A DNA stretch of 56,899 nucleotides from an uncultured Bacteroides sp. (GCA_900556625.1 USPQ01000011.1:1-56899), one strand, 5' to 3'. Shown: positions 33,526-42,714, numbered from the stretch's first letter. Notes: generated by a model not told the origin, from the letters alone. Program-made: numbers and translations.

Positions 33526-35802
33526 TTATCTCACTCCCCATTTCGTGGGTTGGGCGGTCATTTTGATTTCCATTGTTCCTCCGTTTGCAATATCCTGATG
33601 ATGGAAGAATGGGGTATTCAACGGTTGGCCGTTCAGTGTTACGCTTTCAATATATTTGTTCTTCTTTTCGTTGTTTTTTACTACGATACTGAATGTCTTT
33701 TCTTCGGGCAGATTAATAACTGCCTTGTCGAAGGCGGGACGTCCGATAGAATATATCGGTTTGCCGGGACATACCTGATAGAATCCCATAGAATTGAGTA
33801 TATACCAGGCAGACATTTGTCCGCAGTCTTCATTACCTGACAGTCCGTCTGTACTGTTGGCATATTGGCTTTGATAAACACTGTCTACCAGTTCCTGTGT
33901 TCTCCACGGGCGGTTGACGTAGTTGTACAGGTGAATGACGTGATGACTCGGTTCATTGCCGTGCGCATATTGTCCGATAAGGCCGCTGATGTCTGACGAA
34001 ATCATTTCTCCTTCGAGTGATGAATCTACCGTAAACAGTGAGTCGAGTTTTTGTACAAAAGCGTCTTCACCTCCCATTAGATTAACCAATCCATCTACAT
34101 CGTGAGGTACAAACCAAGTCCATTGCCAAGCTGTTCCTTCGCAATAATCATCGCTGCGGTGAGTAGAGGCACGTGGGTTGAACGGGGTACGCCATTCACC
34201 TTTTGAATCCAGTCCGCGCATGAAGCGGGTAGATTTGTCGAAATAAAACTCGTAGGCTTTGGCAAAACGTTCGTATTTGGCTTTTGTTTCAAAGTCGCTC
34301 ATTGCTTCAGCGAAGATAGACATACACCAGTCGTCGTATGCATATTCCAACGCTTTGGCTACCGATTCATTTTCACGGTCACAAGGAATGTAGCCGATTG
34401 CGTTCTTGTAATATTTGGCTTTCGGCATAAGGTGGGGTAACACCAGGGCCGGGCATTTAATACCGGTAGTGTCATATTCCGCAGCGCGCAGAGATGCTTT
34501 GTATGCTTCTTTGGCATCAAAATTACGGTAACCTTTCATATATGCATCCACGATGACCGGAACGGCATGATAACCAATCATAGTACCGGTATAGTTGGAG
34601 CCCAGATCCCACATCGGGTATATTCCGCCTTCCTGATGTTTTTTGATGAGCGAATTGATAAACTGATTGTTCAGATCCGGGTCGATAATTGTCATTAACG
34701 GATGCAGTGCACGGAAGGTGTCCCATAGAGAGAATACAGTATACAGGGGATTGATTGTATCTCCCTGATGTACTTCGAGATCCATTCCCAGGTAACGTCC
34801 ATCTGCGTCCGTGAACAGGTTCGGACTGATAGCCGTATGATATAGAGCGGTGTAGAAGATCGTTTTGTCGTCCTTGTCGGGAGTCGTAATATCTATCTTT
34901 GACAGATACTGATTCCAAGCGGAGCGTGCATTCTTGCGCACTTTATCGAAATCCCAGCCGGGTATCTCCGATTCTACATTCTTGCGTGCACCGGCTATGT
35001 CGACGGCAGATACACCTACTTTAACCAGTACTTGTTCATCTTTGGTGGTATTAAAGTGTAATAAAACTTTGCAGACAGGAAGCCGCTTGCCGTTATCCAT
35101 AGTGATAGAATCGGTCACCAACGTATAAGAGAACGGCTTGGAGAACTTGGCATAGAAATTAATATATTGGTCGAAAGCCCAATAAGTTGTTTTCTTATGT
35201 CCGCAGATTTCCGTGTCGCTGATAACCTCGATCCCCATGTCGGAATTAGTCTGCCGTTGCAGGCTGTAATCCAAGTCAAGAATAAATCCGGCTTCGGAAC
35301 TTTCGGGGAAGGTGTAGCGATGGATAGCGCCACGTTTGGTAGCCGATATCTCGGCTTTTACCTGATAAGTGTCCAGAAAAACGGAATAATATCCCGGTTC
35401 TGCCGTTTCATTCTCGTGCGAGAAGGCGGAGGAATACGCTAATTGCTGACTTTGCGGATCAGTGGTCTGATATCGCTGTTCGCCGACAGTCGGCATGAGT
35501 AGTACGTCGCCGTAGTCACAACATCCTGTGCCACTGACGTGCGTGTGTGAGAATCCGTTAATGGTAGAGTCTTCATAATAATAGCCTGAACAGGCATCCC
35601 AGCCATCAATCCGGGTATCCGGGCTTGGCTGGATCATTCCGTGCGGAACTACTGCTCCGGGAAACGTATGCCCGTGTCCGCCGGTACCGATAAAGGGATT
35701 GACAAAAACGCTATAATCTTTCTCATTAGTGGGAGCTGTACAGGAGTTGAGTGCGAAGAATCCTCCTAAACATCCTACTATTAGGAATGTTTTTAGTTTC
35801 AT
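33526..35802 (-). CDS. GH92 exo-alpha-mannosidase lipoprotein (second paralog)
   Basis: 758 aa from the ATG at 35802; an in-frame TTG at 35835 would add 11 residues before the signal and is rejected. The signal ends in LNSC, lipidated at C21. GH92 blocks: FVNPFIGTGGHGHTFPGAVV, GFSHTHVSGTGCCDYGD, FSLWDTFRALHPLMTI, ALEYAYDDWCMSIFAE, CEGTAWQWTWFVPHDVDGL (catalytic acid E), QYAHGNEPSHH, GNEDCGQMSAWYIL (base aspartates). The segment aligning with H584-E585 of GH92a has no H-E pair, so its linkage preference is probably not alpha-1,2. It lies between fecR and GH92a in one transcript. As a lipoprotein it may sit on the outer membrane, inner or outer face. Confidence 0.92.
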   Translation of the reverse strand: MKLKTFLIVGCLGGFFALNSCTAPTNEKDYSVFVNPFIGTGGHGHTFPGAVVPHGMIQPSPDTRIDGWDACSGYYYEDSTINGFSHTHVSGTGCCDYGDVLLMPTVGEQRYQTTDPQSQQLAYSSAFSHENETAEPGYYSVFLDTYQVKAEISATKRGAIHRYTFPESSEAGFILDLDYSLQRQTNSDMGIEVISDTEICGHKKTTYWAFDQYINFYAKFSKPFSYTLVTDSITMDNGKRLPVCKVLLHFNTTKDEQVLVKVGVSAVDIAGARKNVESEIPGWDFDKVRKNARSAWNQYLSKIDITTPDKDDKTIFYTALYHTAISPNLFTDADGRYLGMDLEVHQGDTINPLYTVFSLWDTFRALHPLMTIIDPDLNNQFINSLIKKHQEGGIYPMWDLGSNYTGTMIGYHAVPVIVDAYMKGYRNFDAKEAYKASLRAAEYDTTGIKCPALVLPHLMPKAKYYKNAIGYIPCDRENESVAKALEYAYDDWCMSIFAEAMSDFETKAKYERFAKAYEFYFDKSTRFMRGLDSKGEWRTPFNPRASTHRSDDYCEGTAWQWTWFVPHDVDGLVNLMGGEDAFVQKLDSLFTVDSSLEGEMISSDISGLIGQYAHGNEPSHHVIHLYNYVNRPWRTQELVDSVYQSQYANSTDGLSGNEDCGQMSAWYILNSMGFYQVCPGKPIYSIGRPAFDKAVINLPEEKTFSIVVKNNEKKNKYIESVTLNGQPLNTPFFHHQDIANGGTMEIKMTAQPTKWGVR

Positions 35803-35840
35803 GGTAGTAATAGCTTTTAGTTTTGCCGAAAGCAATCCCT

Positions 35841-36848
35841 TTATTTCGGGGAAATAAAGATATTGCTTCCTACAATTTTATAATCAATAGGTATAGAGTT
35901 TTGTAATGACGTTAGCACAGAATCGATCGTCGACTTTCTTCTCAGTACACCGGAGTAAGTCTTATCCGCCCGGATGTCCGGTGACAGGATAATCTTCACG
36001 TCATAAAAACGTTCCAGTGCTTTCGTAATGGTAAAGATATCGGCCTTTTGGAATGGAATCAGGTTGTCGTGCCATACGGCGTCCAACTTAGCATCCACCT
36101 GTTTCACAGTCAACCGTCCACTTTTTTTGTTTAACTCGGCACGTTGGCCGGGGGCGAGAATAATCTGCCCTTCCTCCTTATTGCCTTTCACTTCAATTTC
36201 ACCTTCAATCAGTGTTGCTTCCGCTACCCGGCAATTCTTATCGGATTTAAAGTTGAATGTGGTTCCCAATACACGTACACGCATAGCGTCGCTTTGTACG
36301 GTAAATGGTTTATGACGGTTCTTTGTTACCTCAAAATAGGCTTCTCCTTCCAGATAGACATTACGTCCTTTTTCAGAAAACTCGCGTGGATACTTTAAGG
36401 TCGCAAGGTTGTTCAGCCAGACTCTGGTACCGTCCGGTAGAACCACTTCCTTTACGATACCTTCGTTGGCAACGGCGACCATTAATTGCTGGTCTGCCCC
36501 GTTATGATAGAACCAGTACCCGGCTCCGCCTCCCATAAGAAGAATGACGGCAATAACGGCAGCATATCTCATCCAACGATGCATACGCAGTAGTTTGGCC
36601 TGTTTCCCTTTTGCTTCATCCAACTTTTTGTATAACAGCTTTTCAGCATGAGCTATCCGTTGTTCGTCGGCATATCGGTCGAATTTACCCAAATGATAAA
36701 TTTCTTCCATGCGAAAGAGTTGACGGGCATTTTCTTCCGATTCTTTCATCCAAGCATTTACTTCGATGATTTCTTCTTCCGAGCATTGCCCAGTCAAATA
36801 TTTATTCATTATGTCTTCACTTAGATTTCTCATTTTCTTTTCCTTCAT
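35841..36848 (-). CDS. FecR-type anti-sigma factor
   Basis: 335 aa inner-membrane protein. A cytoplasmic anti-sigma region (residues 1-90; LSEDIMNKYLTGQCSEEEI) is followed by one membrane segment near 93-113 (YAAVIAVILLMGGGAGYWFY) and a periplasmic FecR domain (VVLPDGTRVWLNNLATLKYP, GRNVYLEGEAYFEV, LGTTFNFKS, GQRAELNK). The C-terminal domain (ITKALERFYDVKIILSPDIR) is the STN-like fold common in Bacteroides FecR proteins. It should hold the adjacent sigma factor until SusC reports bound glycan through its own STN domain. An internal ATG at 36833 follows a better ribosome site and could be the true start. Neighbours: sigma gene 36 nt upstream, GH92b 38 nt downstream. Confidence 0.94.
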   Translation of the reverse strand: MKEKKMRNLSEDIMNKYLTGQCSEEEIIEVNAWMKESEENARQLFRMEEIYHLGKFDRYADEQRIAHAEKLLYKKLDEAKGKQAKLLRMHRWMRYAAVIAVILLMGGGAGYWFYHNGADQQLMVAVANEGIVKEVVLPDGTRVWLNNLATLKYPREFSEKGRNVYLEGEAYFEVTKNRHKPFTVQSDAMRVRVLGTTFNFKSDKNCRVAEATLIEGEIEVKGNKEEGQIILAPGQRAELNKKSGRLTVKQVDAKLDAVWHDNLIPFQKADIFTITKALERFYDVKIILSPDIRADKTYSGVLRRKSTIDSVLTSLQNSIPIDYKIVGSNIFISPK

Positions 36849-36884
36849 ATAAATAATACAATTCAGAACCTAAAAACACTTAGC

Positions 36885-37439
36885 TTACTTGCACAAAAAT
36901 AAGACTATAATGATCCAAAGAGGATCTAGACGACTGCGTAAGTACTTCAGTGCCTTGTACATATGTGCTTCTATCGTGCGTAGTGAAACCCCGAGGACAT
37001 CGGCTATCTCTTTGTTTTTCATATCATGCAGATAGCTGAGTTTGAAAACTTCTTTGCACTTGTCCGGAAGTTCGTTGATTGCATCGTAGATTTCTTTCCG
37101 TAGTTCCCGGTCTTCAATCCTCCGGATCACTTCGTTGTTGTCCGGTTGATAGAATTCGGCACGCCTTTGGTTGATTTCTTCCATGGCGGCGCAGTAGCCG
37201 TCTTCCACATTGCGATGTTTCAGGACGTTGAGAGCACGGGTGTAAACGGCACGATAGAGAAAGGCTTGGATCTGATCTCCTATCTCTATGGTGTCTTTCC
37301 GCTTCCATAATTCTACAAATACATCCTGCACTACGTCCTCCGCTTCTTCCTCACCCACCAGACGGGTGGCGTAGAAAATCAGGTTGGGATAGTATCTGCG
37401 GAACAGTGCTTTATAAGTAATATCGAAGTTTTCGTTCAT
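36885..37439 (-). CDS. ECF-type RNA polymerase sigma factor
   Basis: 184 aa. Region 2 is NLIFYATRLVGEEEAEDVVQ with DVFVELWKRKDTI; region 4 is INELPDKCKEVFKLSYLHDM with NKEIADVLGVSLRTIEAHMY. These are the core-binding and -35-recognising parts of ECF sigma factors. The protein ends in a short hydrophobic tail (LDPLWIIIVLFLCK), which is unusual for a soluble factor although I recall it in other Bacteroides members. It is encoded 28 nt after GH92c and 36 nt before fecR, so it is part of the operon it may control. Probable target: the susC promoter and perhaps its own operon. Confidence 0.94.
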   Translation of the reverse strand: MNENFDITYKALFRRYYPNLIFYATRLVGEEEAEDVVQDVFVELWKRKDTIEIGDQIQAFLYRAVYTRALNVLKHRNVEDGYCAAMEEINQRRAEFYQPDNNEVIRRIEDRELRKEIYDAINELPDKCKEVFKLSYLHDMKNKEIADVLGVSLRTIEAHMYKALKYLRSRLDPLWIIIVLFLCK

Positions 37440-37467
37440 GCTCTCGGTCAGTTAAGTTTGGTTTTAT

Positions 37468-39705
37468 TTATGGATTCTTTTCTTCGAATATGACGCCTAT
37501 TGCTTTAGGGGTGTTACTCATTTCGAATTCCACAGTAGCTCCGCTCATGATCTGTTCATGGGTGAGATAAGTCTTATCGTAAGGTTGGCCGTCCACTTTG
37601 ATTGACTGGATATAGATATTTTCTTTGTTTACGTTCGGAGCGAGTACTGTAAAAGTCTTGCCATTGGCGAGATGCAGCTTGATTTCCGGAAATAGGGGAG
37701 TGCCTATTTCATATCTTCCGCTGACCGGATTTACAGGATAGAATCCCATAGCACTGAATACGTACCATGCCGACATCTGTCCGCAGTCTTCATTGCCGCA
37801 AAGGCCGGCCGGTTCGTTCTTGTAGAGCTCATTCATTACTTTTGCCACGTAATATTGAGTCCGGTCATTGAATCCTATCGAATTGAACAGGTAGATAACG
37901 TGGTGGCTCGGTTCGTTGCCGTGCGCGTATTGACCGATCATTCCTGTGCTGAAAAGTGGGAGCTCGTCATCTTCGGACGGATGATAGGTAAACATACTAT
38001 CCAGCTTTTCCGCAAACCGGTTTTTGCCTCCTACGAGATTGACCAGTCCGTCAACATCATGCTGTACAGACCAGAAATATTGCCATCCGTTGCTTTCGCA
38101 AATATGCGGAGTATAGTCGTCTGCTTTGAAATCTTTGATAAAGACGCCTTTGTCATCACGCGGTTGCATGAATGAAGTGGCCGGGTTATAGACATTCTTG
38201 TAGTTTTGCGAACGTTTATAGAATTCGTCTGCAATATCTTTCTTGCCCATTTTCTGTGCCATTTCGGCGATGCAGTAGTCATCGAAAGCATATTCCAGTG
38301 TTTTGGATAACGACCAGTTTTCTGCGTTATAGCTATCTGTCACGTTATAAGGTATATATCCTAATTTTTTGTAGAGCCCGATGCCCCGGTAATTGTCCAG
38401 GTTGGCAGTTGCTACGCAGGCAGCCAGTGCCTTTTCCGCATCAAAGTCTCCGATTCCTTTCAGATAAGCGTCTGCAATCACCGGAACAGCGTGGTAACCG
38501 ATCATCATGTCCGTTTCGCTGCCGTAGAAGTTCCATACCGGCAGACGTCCGTTCTGTTCGTAGAAAGCGATGAAGGATTTCACCATATCGTTGACACGCT
38601 CCGGTTCGGTGTAGGTAAAAAGCGGGTGAGCGGCACGGTACGTGTCCCATAAGGAGAAAGTGCTGTAATTTACCCAACCGTCGGCTTGGTGTACTTTCTT
38701 GTCGGGACCGTAATAAGCTCCATCCACATCACTATAAATTGTCGGGGCGATCATTGAATGATAGATAGCTGTGTAGAAGTTCACTTTATCATCTTCGTTG
38801 TCACTTTTTACTTCAATCTTTCCGAGTTGGCGGTTCCAGTTAGCTTTGGTTGCAGCCAGATATTTGTCGAAGTTGTTTTCGGGGACTTCAGCTTGCAGGT
38901 TCTTGGCAGCTCCTTCCATGCTGACGCCGGAAATGGCTGTGCTGACAAGTATCTGCTCGCCTTCTTGAGTGTTGAAGTCGAAGCGTGCGATAGTAGCTGT
39001 GCCGATACGTTTGTTCTCTTTGACGATAGCCATTGTATCCAGTTCTATTTTCTCGAAAGGCTTGGAGAAGCGGGTACGGAAGTAGATGTGCTGATCTCGT
39101 GCCCAGCCGTCAGAGAAACGGTAACCTTGGATAGTGACGGAGTCTATCACCTCAATGTGAGAGTCGTTGGTAAAGTCCCAATTCATCGCTTTCTTCAAGT
39201 TCAGGAAGATAGCGGATTGAGCTTCGGGAAAGGTATACCGTTGGATACCGCAGCGTTCGGTTGCCGTCAATTCGACGTTGATATTATAATCGGTCAGGCG
39301 TACCTGATAATAGCCTGCATAGGCGCTTTCGTCATCGTGGGAGAACTTGGAGTGAATGCCCAGTGGAGCTTCTGCTTCTTTGTAAGGCAGCGTGACAGGC
39401 ATAAAAGAGATATCATACAGATCTCCAGCTCCGGTACCGGAGAGGTGCGTGTGGCTGAATCCGGCAATCGTACTGTCCGGGTAAAAATATCCGGAGATGC
39501 GGTCCCAGCCGGGGAGTCCGTTATCCGGACTAAGTTGTACCATTCCAAATGGCGCTTGTGTGCCCGGATAAGTGTTTCCGGTGAAGTCTGTTCCTATAAA
39601 TGGATTTACATAAGATGTGTAATCTATTTCATGTTTCTCTTGTGTAGGGGTACAAGAAATCAGCATGCAGATTAACAGCAGGCATAGACAAGTGGGTGTT
39701 CTCAT
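37468..39705 (-). CDS. GH92 exo-alpha-mannosidase lipoprotein (third paralog)
   Basis: 745 aa. The leader MRTPTCLCLLLICMLISC gives a lipidated C18. GH92 blocks: YVNPFIGTDFTGNTYPGTQA, AGFSHTHLSGTGAGDLYD, FSLWDTYRAAHPLFTYTEP, TLEYAFDDYCIAEMA, CESNGWQYFWSVQHDVDGL (acid E), QYAHGNEPSHHVIYLF, GNEDCGQMSAWYVFSAMGF. As in GH92b the H-E specificity pair of GH92a is missing, so a different linkage such as alpha-1,3 or alpha-1,6 is possible. It is the first gene of the operon and a -7 element lies 70 nt upstream. It precedes the ECF sigma gene by 28 nt. The order GH92, sigma, FecR, GH92, GH92 matches what I recall for BT3994 to BT3990. Confidence 0.92.
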   Translation of the reverse strand: MRTPTCLCLLLICMLISCTPTQEKHEIDYTSYVNPFIGTDFTGNTYPGTQAPFGMVQLSPDNGLPGWDRISGYFYPDSTIAGFSHTHLSGTGAGDLYDISFMPVTLPYKEAEAPLGIHSKFSHDDESAYAGYYQVRLTDYNINVELTATERCGIQRYTFPEAQSAIFLNLKKAMNWDFTNDSHIEVIDSVTIQGYRFSDGWARDQHIYFRTRFSKPFEKIELDTMAIVKENKRIGTATIARFDFNTQEGEQILVSTAISGVSMEGAAKNLQAEVPENNFDKYLAATKANWNRQLGKIEVKSDNEDDKVNFYTAIYHSMIAPTIYSDVDGAYYGPDKKVHQADGWVNYSTFSLWDTYRAAHPLFTYTEPERVNDMVKSFIAFYEQNGRLPVWNFYGSETDMMIGYHAVPVIADAYLKGIGDFDAEKALAACVATANLDNYRGIGLYKKLGYIPYNVTDSYNAENWSLSKTLEYAFDDYCIAEMAQKMGKKDIADEFYKRSQNYKNVYNPATSFMQPRDDKGVFIKDFKADDYTPHICESNGWQYFWSVQHDVDGLVNLVGGKNRFAEKLDSMFTYHPSEDDELPLFSTGMIGQYAHGNEPSHHVIYLFNSIGFNDRTQYYVAKVMNELYKNEPAGLCGNEDCGQMSAWYVFSAMGFYPVNPVSGRYEIGTPLFPEIKLHLANGKTFTVLAPNVNKENIYIQSIKVDGQPYDKTYLTHEQIMSGATVEFEMSNTPKAIGVIFEEKNP

Positions 39706-39774
39706 CGTTCTTTGGGTATTAGTGATTATTTATTTTATTTATTTGAAGGATAAGAAAAATAATTAATCTGCGTG

Positions 39775-39782
39775 CAAAGGTA
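39775..39782 (-). promoter_or_regulatory. -7 element of the GH92c-sigma-FecR-GH92 operon
   Basis: TACCTTTG on the minus strand fits TAnnTTTG, 70 nt before the GH92c start. Upstream on the same strand is GTTGTCACAGTT (complement at 39789-39800), whose TTG is only 15 nt away, too close for a normal -33 box. Confidence 0.6.
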
Positions 39783-39950
39783 GAAAAAAACTGTGACAAC
39801 CCTATATTATATACGCAATATTTTTAAAGTGAGGAAGATAGACTTTATAATTGTGTTTGTGCTTCCCGATATCGGAGATGTCCCTCACTGGCGTCGGAGA
39901 CCGAGCCCTTGGTATCTTGATTCAAACCTTCTCTGCGTCCGGATTTGGAT
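39783..39950. other. Intergenic region upstream of the GH92 operon with dyads
   Basis: No gene is seen. It holds AGTGAGG (39829-39835) and CCTCACT further downstream, which could pair, and a perfect 10-bp palindrome CCGATATCGG. These could be operator sites or part of a small RNA. There is no obvious -7 element for an independent plus-strand transcript. Confidence 0.4.
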
Positions 39951-40003
39951 ATAAAAATAGAGTGTGTCTCACAGTAATTCCTACCTTAAGACACACTCTA
40001 TTT
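39951..40003 (-). terminator. Terminator of alaS
   Basis: A perfect 15-bp stem, AAATAGAGTGTGTCT (39955-39969) with AGACACACTCTATTT (39989-40003), and on the minus strand ATTTTTATATCC at its end. It begins 18 nt after the alaS stop. Confidence 0.92.
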
Positions 40004-40020
40004 ATTTTATTTACTTACTC

Positions 40021-42639
40021 TTAGATTCCTGCAAGTTCGAGTACTTTTTCAACTGCTGCCGGTAACCCGTCAGCGTTTTTGCCTCCGGCTGTTGCAAAGT
40101 GAGGCTGGCCGCCGCCGCCACCTTGAATCAGTTTGGCAGCTTCTTTCACCAGATTACCTGCTTTCAGACCACCGGCTACGAGGTTATCGCTAATCATAAC
40201 TGTCAACATCGGTTTGCCTGCATCCGTACTTCCGGCTACGAAGAATAAGTTTTCTGTAATTTCGCCACGAAGCTGGAAAGCAATATTCTTCACCACTTCT
40301 GCGGGTAGAGGAGCACAGAACTTGATTACTTTGATGCCATGAATTTCCTGTATATTCTTCAACAGTCTTTCTTTCAAGGCCGCTTCTTTTTCTTTCATGA
40401 AATCTTCCACTTGTTTCTTCAAACCGGCATTCTCTTCAAGATATTTGCGGATAGCAATTCCCAAGTCAGGAGTGTTGTTGAAGAGTGCCTTCAGATCGCT
40501 GAGCGTATCCTGGATAGTATCCAACATTTCTTCTACACGTGCACCTGTGTAAGCTTCGATACGACGGACACCGGCAGCAACGGAACTTTCTGAGACAATC
40601 TTCACCATGCCGATGTTTCCTGTTGCGGCTACGTGTGTACCTCCACAAAACTCAATAGAAGAACCGAATTGAATCACACGTACTCTGTCACCGTATTTTT
40701 CGCCGAAAAGAGCGATAGCACCCAGCTCTTTTGCTTCTTCGATAGGAATGTTACGATATTCCTTCAAAGGAATATTGGCACGGATTCTTGCATTAACGAT
40801 GTGTTCCACCTGGCGGATTTCTTCGTCTGTCACCTTCTGGAAGTGAGAGAAGTCGAAACGCAGTGAGTCCGGAGTGACCAATGAACCCTTTTGTTCGATG
40901 TGTTCGCCCAATACTTCGCGGAGAGCAGCGTCCAGCAAGTGAGTGGCCGAGTGGTTGGCTGCACAGGCAGCGCGTTTGTCGGTATTTACACAAGCCATGA
41001 ACGGAGCTTCCGGGTGTTCCGGTAACTTTTTGGTAATATGTATCGGAAGATTGTTTTCTTTCTTGGTGTCGATTACTTCAATCGTTTCAAATTCGCTGAC
41101 CAATACACCCGTGTCACCTATCTGACCACCACTTTCTGCATAGAACGGAGTGTAGTCCAATACGATTTGATACAAAGTCTGGTTCTTTTGTTTGATCTGG
41201 CGATAACGGAGGATAGAGGCTTCATATTCGGTATAATCGTAACCTACAAATTCCGTTGTTCCTTCTTTCAGTGTAATCCAGTCGCCTGTCTCGATAGCGG
41301 CAGCGTTACGTGCACGCTGTTTCTGCTGTTGCATTTCCGCGTTGAATTCTTCGAGGTTTACAGTCATTCCGTTTTCGCGGAGAATCAGCTCTGTCAGGTC
41401 GAGCGGGAAACCGAATGTATCATATAAGGTGAAGGCATCTTTGCCGCTGATCTCTGTTTTTCCGGCAGCCTTGGTATCTTCCATTGTCTTGTCCAACAGA
41501 CGGATTCCGGTTTCCAGTGTGCGGAGGAATGCTTCTTCTTCTTCTTTGATAACTTTCTCGATCAGGGTTTTCTGTGCTATCAATTCAGGATAAGCGTCTC
41601 CCATGTTATCAATCAATACCGGAAGCAACTTGTACATGAATGCTTGTTTTTGTCCGAGGAAAGTATATCCGTAACGAACAGCACGGCGGAGGATACGGCG
41701 AATTACATAACCCGCTTTTGCGTTAGAGGGCAATTGACCGTCTGTGATAGAGAAAGCGATGGTGCGGATATGGTCGGCGATCACGCGCATAGCGATGTCC
41801 TGCTGTTTGTCTTTTCCGTATTCTGTGCCTGACATGACAGCAATCGCTTTCAGCATCGGTTGGAATACGTCCGTATCATAGTTGGACGTTTTGCCTTGCA
41901 GTGCCATACAGAGACGCTCAAATCCCATACCGGTGTCAATTACTTTTGCCGGAAGCGGTTCGAGGCTACTGTCTGCTTTGCGGTTATATTGCATAAATAC
42001 AAGGTTCCAGATTTCAATTACCTGCGGGTGATCGTGGTTGACTAGATCACGACCGGAGATTTTTGCACGTTCTTCAGCAGGACGGAGGTCGATATGAATT
42101 TCGGAACAGGGTCCGCAAGGTCCTGTATCACCCATTTCCCAGAAGTTATCGTGTTTGTTGCCATTGATGATATGATCTTTCGGTAGGAATTGCTCCCAGT
42201 AAGAAGCGGCTTCGTCGTCACGGCTCAGTCCTTCTTCGGGGCTTCCTTCAAATACAGTGGCATAGAGATGTTCCGGATTCAGTTTCAGTACTTCTACCAG
42301 GTATTCCCATGCCCAGTTGATTGCTTCTTTTTTGAAGTAATCACCGAAGGACCAGTTGCCGAGCATTTCAAACATGGTGTGGTGGTACGTATCGTGTCCG
42401 ACTTCTTCCAGGTCATTGTGCTTTCCGCTTACGCGCAGACATTTCTGAGAGTCCGCGACTCTTTGGTATTTCGCCGGGTGGTTACCCAAAATAATATCTT
42501 TAAACTGGTTCATACCCGCGTTGGTAAACATCAGGGTAGGGTCGTCTTTTATCACCATGGGAGCCGACGGAACGATGTGGTGTCCTTTCGACTCAAAGAA
42601 ATTCTTGAATGAATCTCTGATTTCTTTTGCAGTCAACAT
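40021..42639 (-). CDS. alaS: Alanyl-tRNA synthetase
   Basis: 872 aa, full length. Class II start MLTAKEIRDSFKNFFESKGH, motif region LMFTNAGMNQFKDIILG and CLRVSGKHNDLEEVG, then the editing domain zinc site HSATHLLDAALREVLG with FCGGTHVAATGNIG, and the C-Ala domain ending in GGGGGQPHFATAGGKN. It charges tRNA-Ala and hydrolyses mischarged Ser and Gly. It has a -7 element 48 nt upstream, back to back with that of the M23 peptidase gene, and a strong terminator. Assignment is firm. Confidence 0.98.
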   Translation of the reverse strand: MLTAKEIRDSFKNFFESKGHHIVPSAPMVIKDDPTLMFTNAGMNQFKDIILGNHPAKYQRVADSQKCLRVSGKHNDLEEVGHDTYHHTMFEMLGNWSFGDYFKKEAINWAWEYLVEVLKLNPEHLYATVFEGSPEEGLSRDDEAASYWEQFLPKDHIINGNKHDNFWEMGDTGPCGPCSEIHIDLRPAEERAKISGRDLVNHDHPQVIEIWNLVFMQYNRKADSSLEPLPAKVIDTGMGFERLCMALQGKTSNYDTDVFQPMLKAIAVMSGTEYGKDKQQDIAMRVIADHIRTIAFSITDGQLPSNAKAGYVIRRILRRAVRYGYTFLGQKQAFMYKLLPVLIDNMGDAYPELIAQKTLIEKVIKEEEEAFLRTLETGIRLLDKTMEDTKAAGKTEISGKDAFTLYDTFGFPLDLTELILRENGMTVNLEEFNAEMQQQKQRARNAAAIETGDWITLKEGTTEFVGYDYTEYEASILRYRQIKQKNQTLYQIVLDYTPFYAESGGQIGDTGVLVSEFETIEVIDTKKENNLPIHITKKLPEHPEAPFMACVNTDKRAACAANHSATHLLDAALREVLGEHIEQKGSLVTPDSLRFDFSHFQKVTDEEIRQVEHIVNARIRANIPLKEYRNIPIEEAKELGAIALFGEKYGDRVRVIQFGSSIEFCGGTHVAATGNIGMVKIVSESSVAAGVRRIEAYTGARVEEMLDTIQDTLSDLKALFNNTPDLGIAIRKYLEENAGLKKQVEDFMKEKEAALKERLLKNIQEIHGIKVIKFCAPLPAEVVKNIAFQLRGEITENLFFVAGSTDAGKPMLTVMISDNLVAGGLKAGNLVKEAAKLIQGGGGGQPHFATAGGKNADGLPAAVEKVLELAGI

Positions 42640-42686
42640 ATCTTCTATATATCTATCGTTGAGGTTAATATTCTCAAAAAACTGTG

Positions 42687-42714
42687 CAAAGATAGCTTGT
42701 TTTTATTACTTTTG
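42687..42714. promoter_or_regulatory. Divergent -7 elements of alaS and the M23 peptidase gene
   Basis: TATCTTTG on the minus strand (complement at 42687-42694) serves alaS. TACTTTTG on the plus strand (42707-42714) lies 31 nt before the peptidase start, with TGTG 20 nt further upstream as a poor -33 box. Confidence 0.6.

Noticed and set aside
35803..35835. TTG start for GH92b
   Set aside because: It would put 11 residues before a normal lipoprotein signal.
38758..39675. 305-codon open frame on the plus strand opposite GH92c
   Set aside because: It is antisense to a clear GH92 gene, has no recognisable domain and no promoter or ribosome site.
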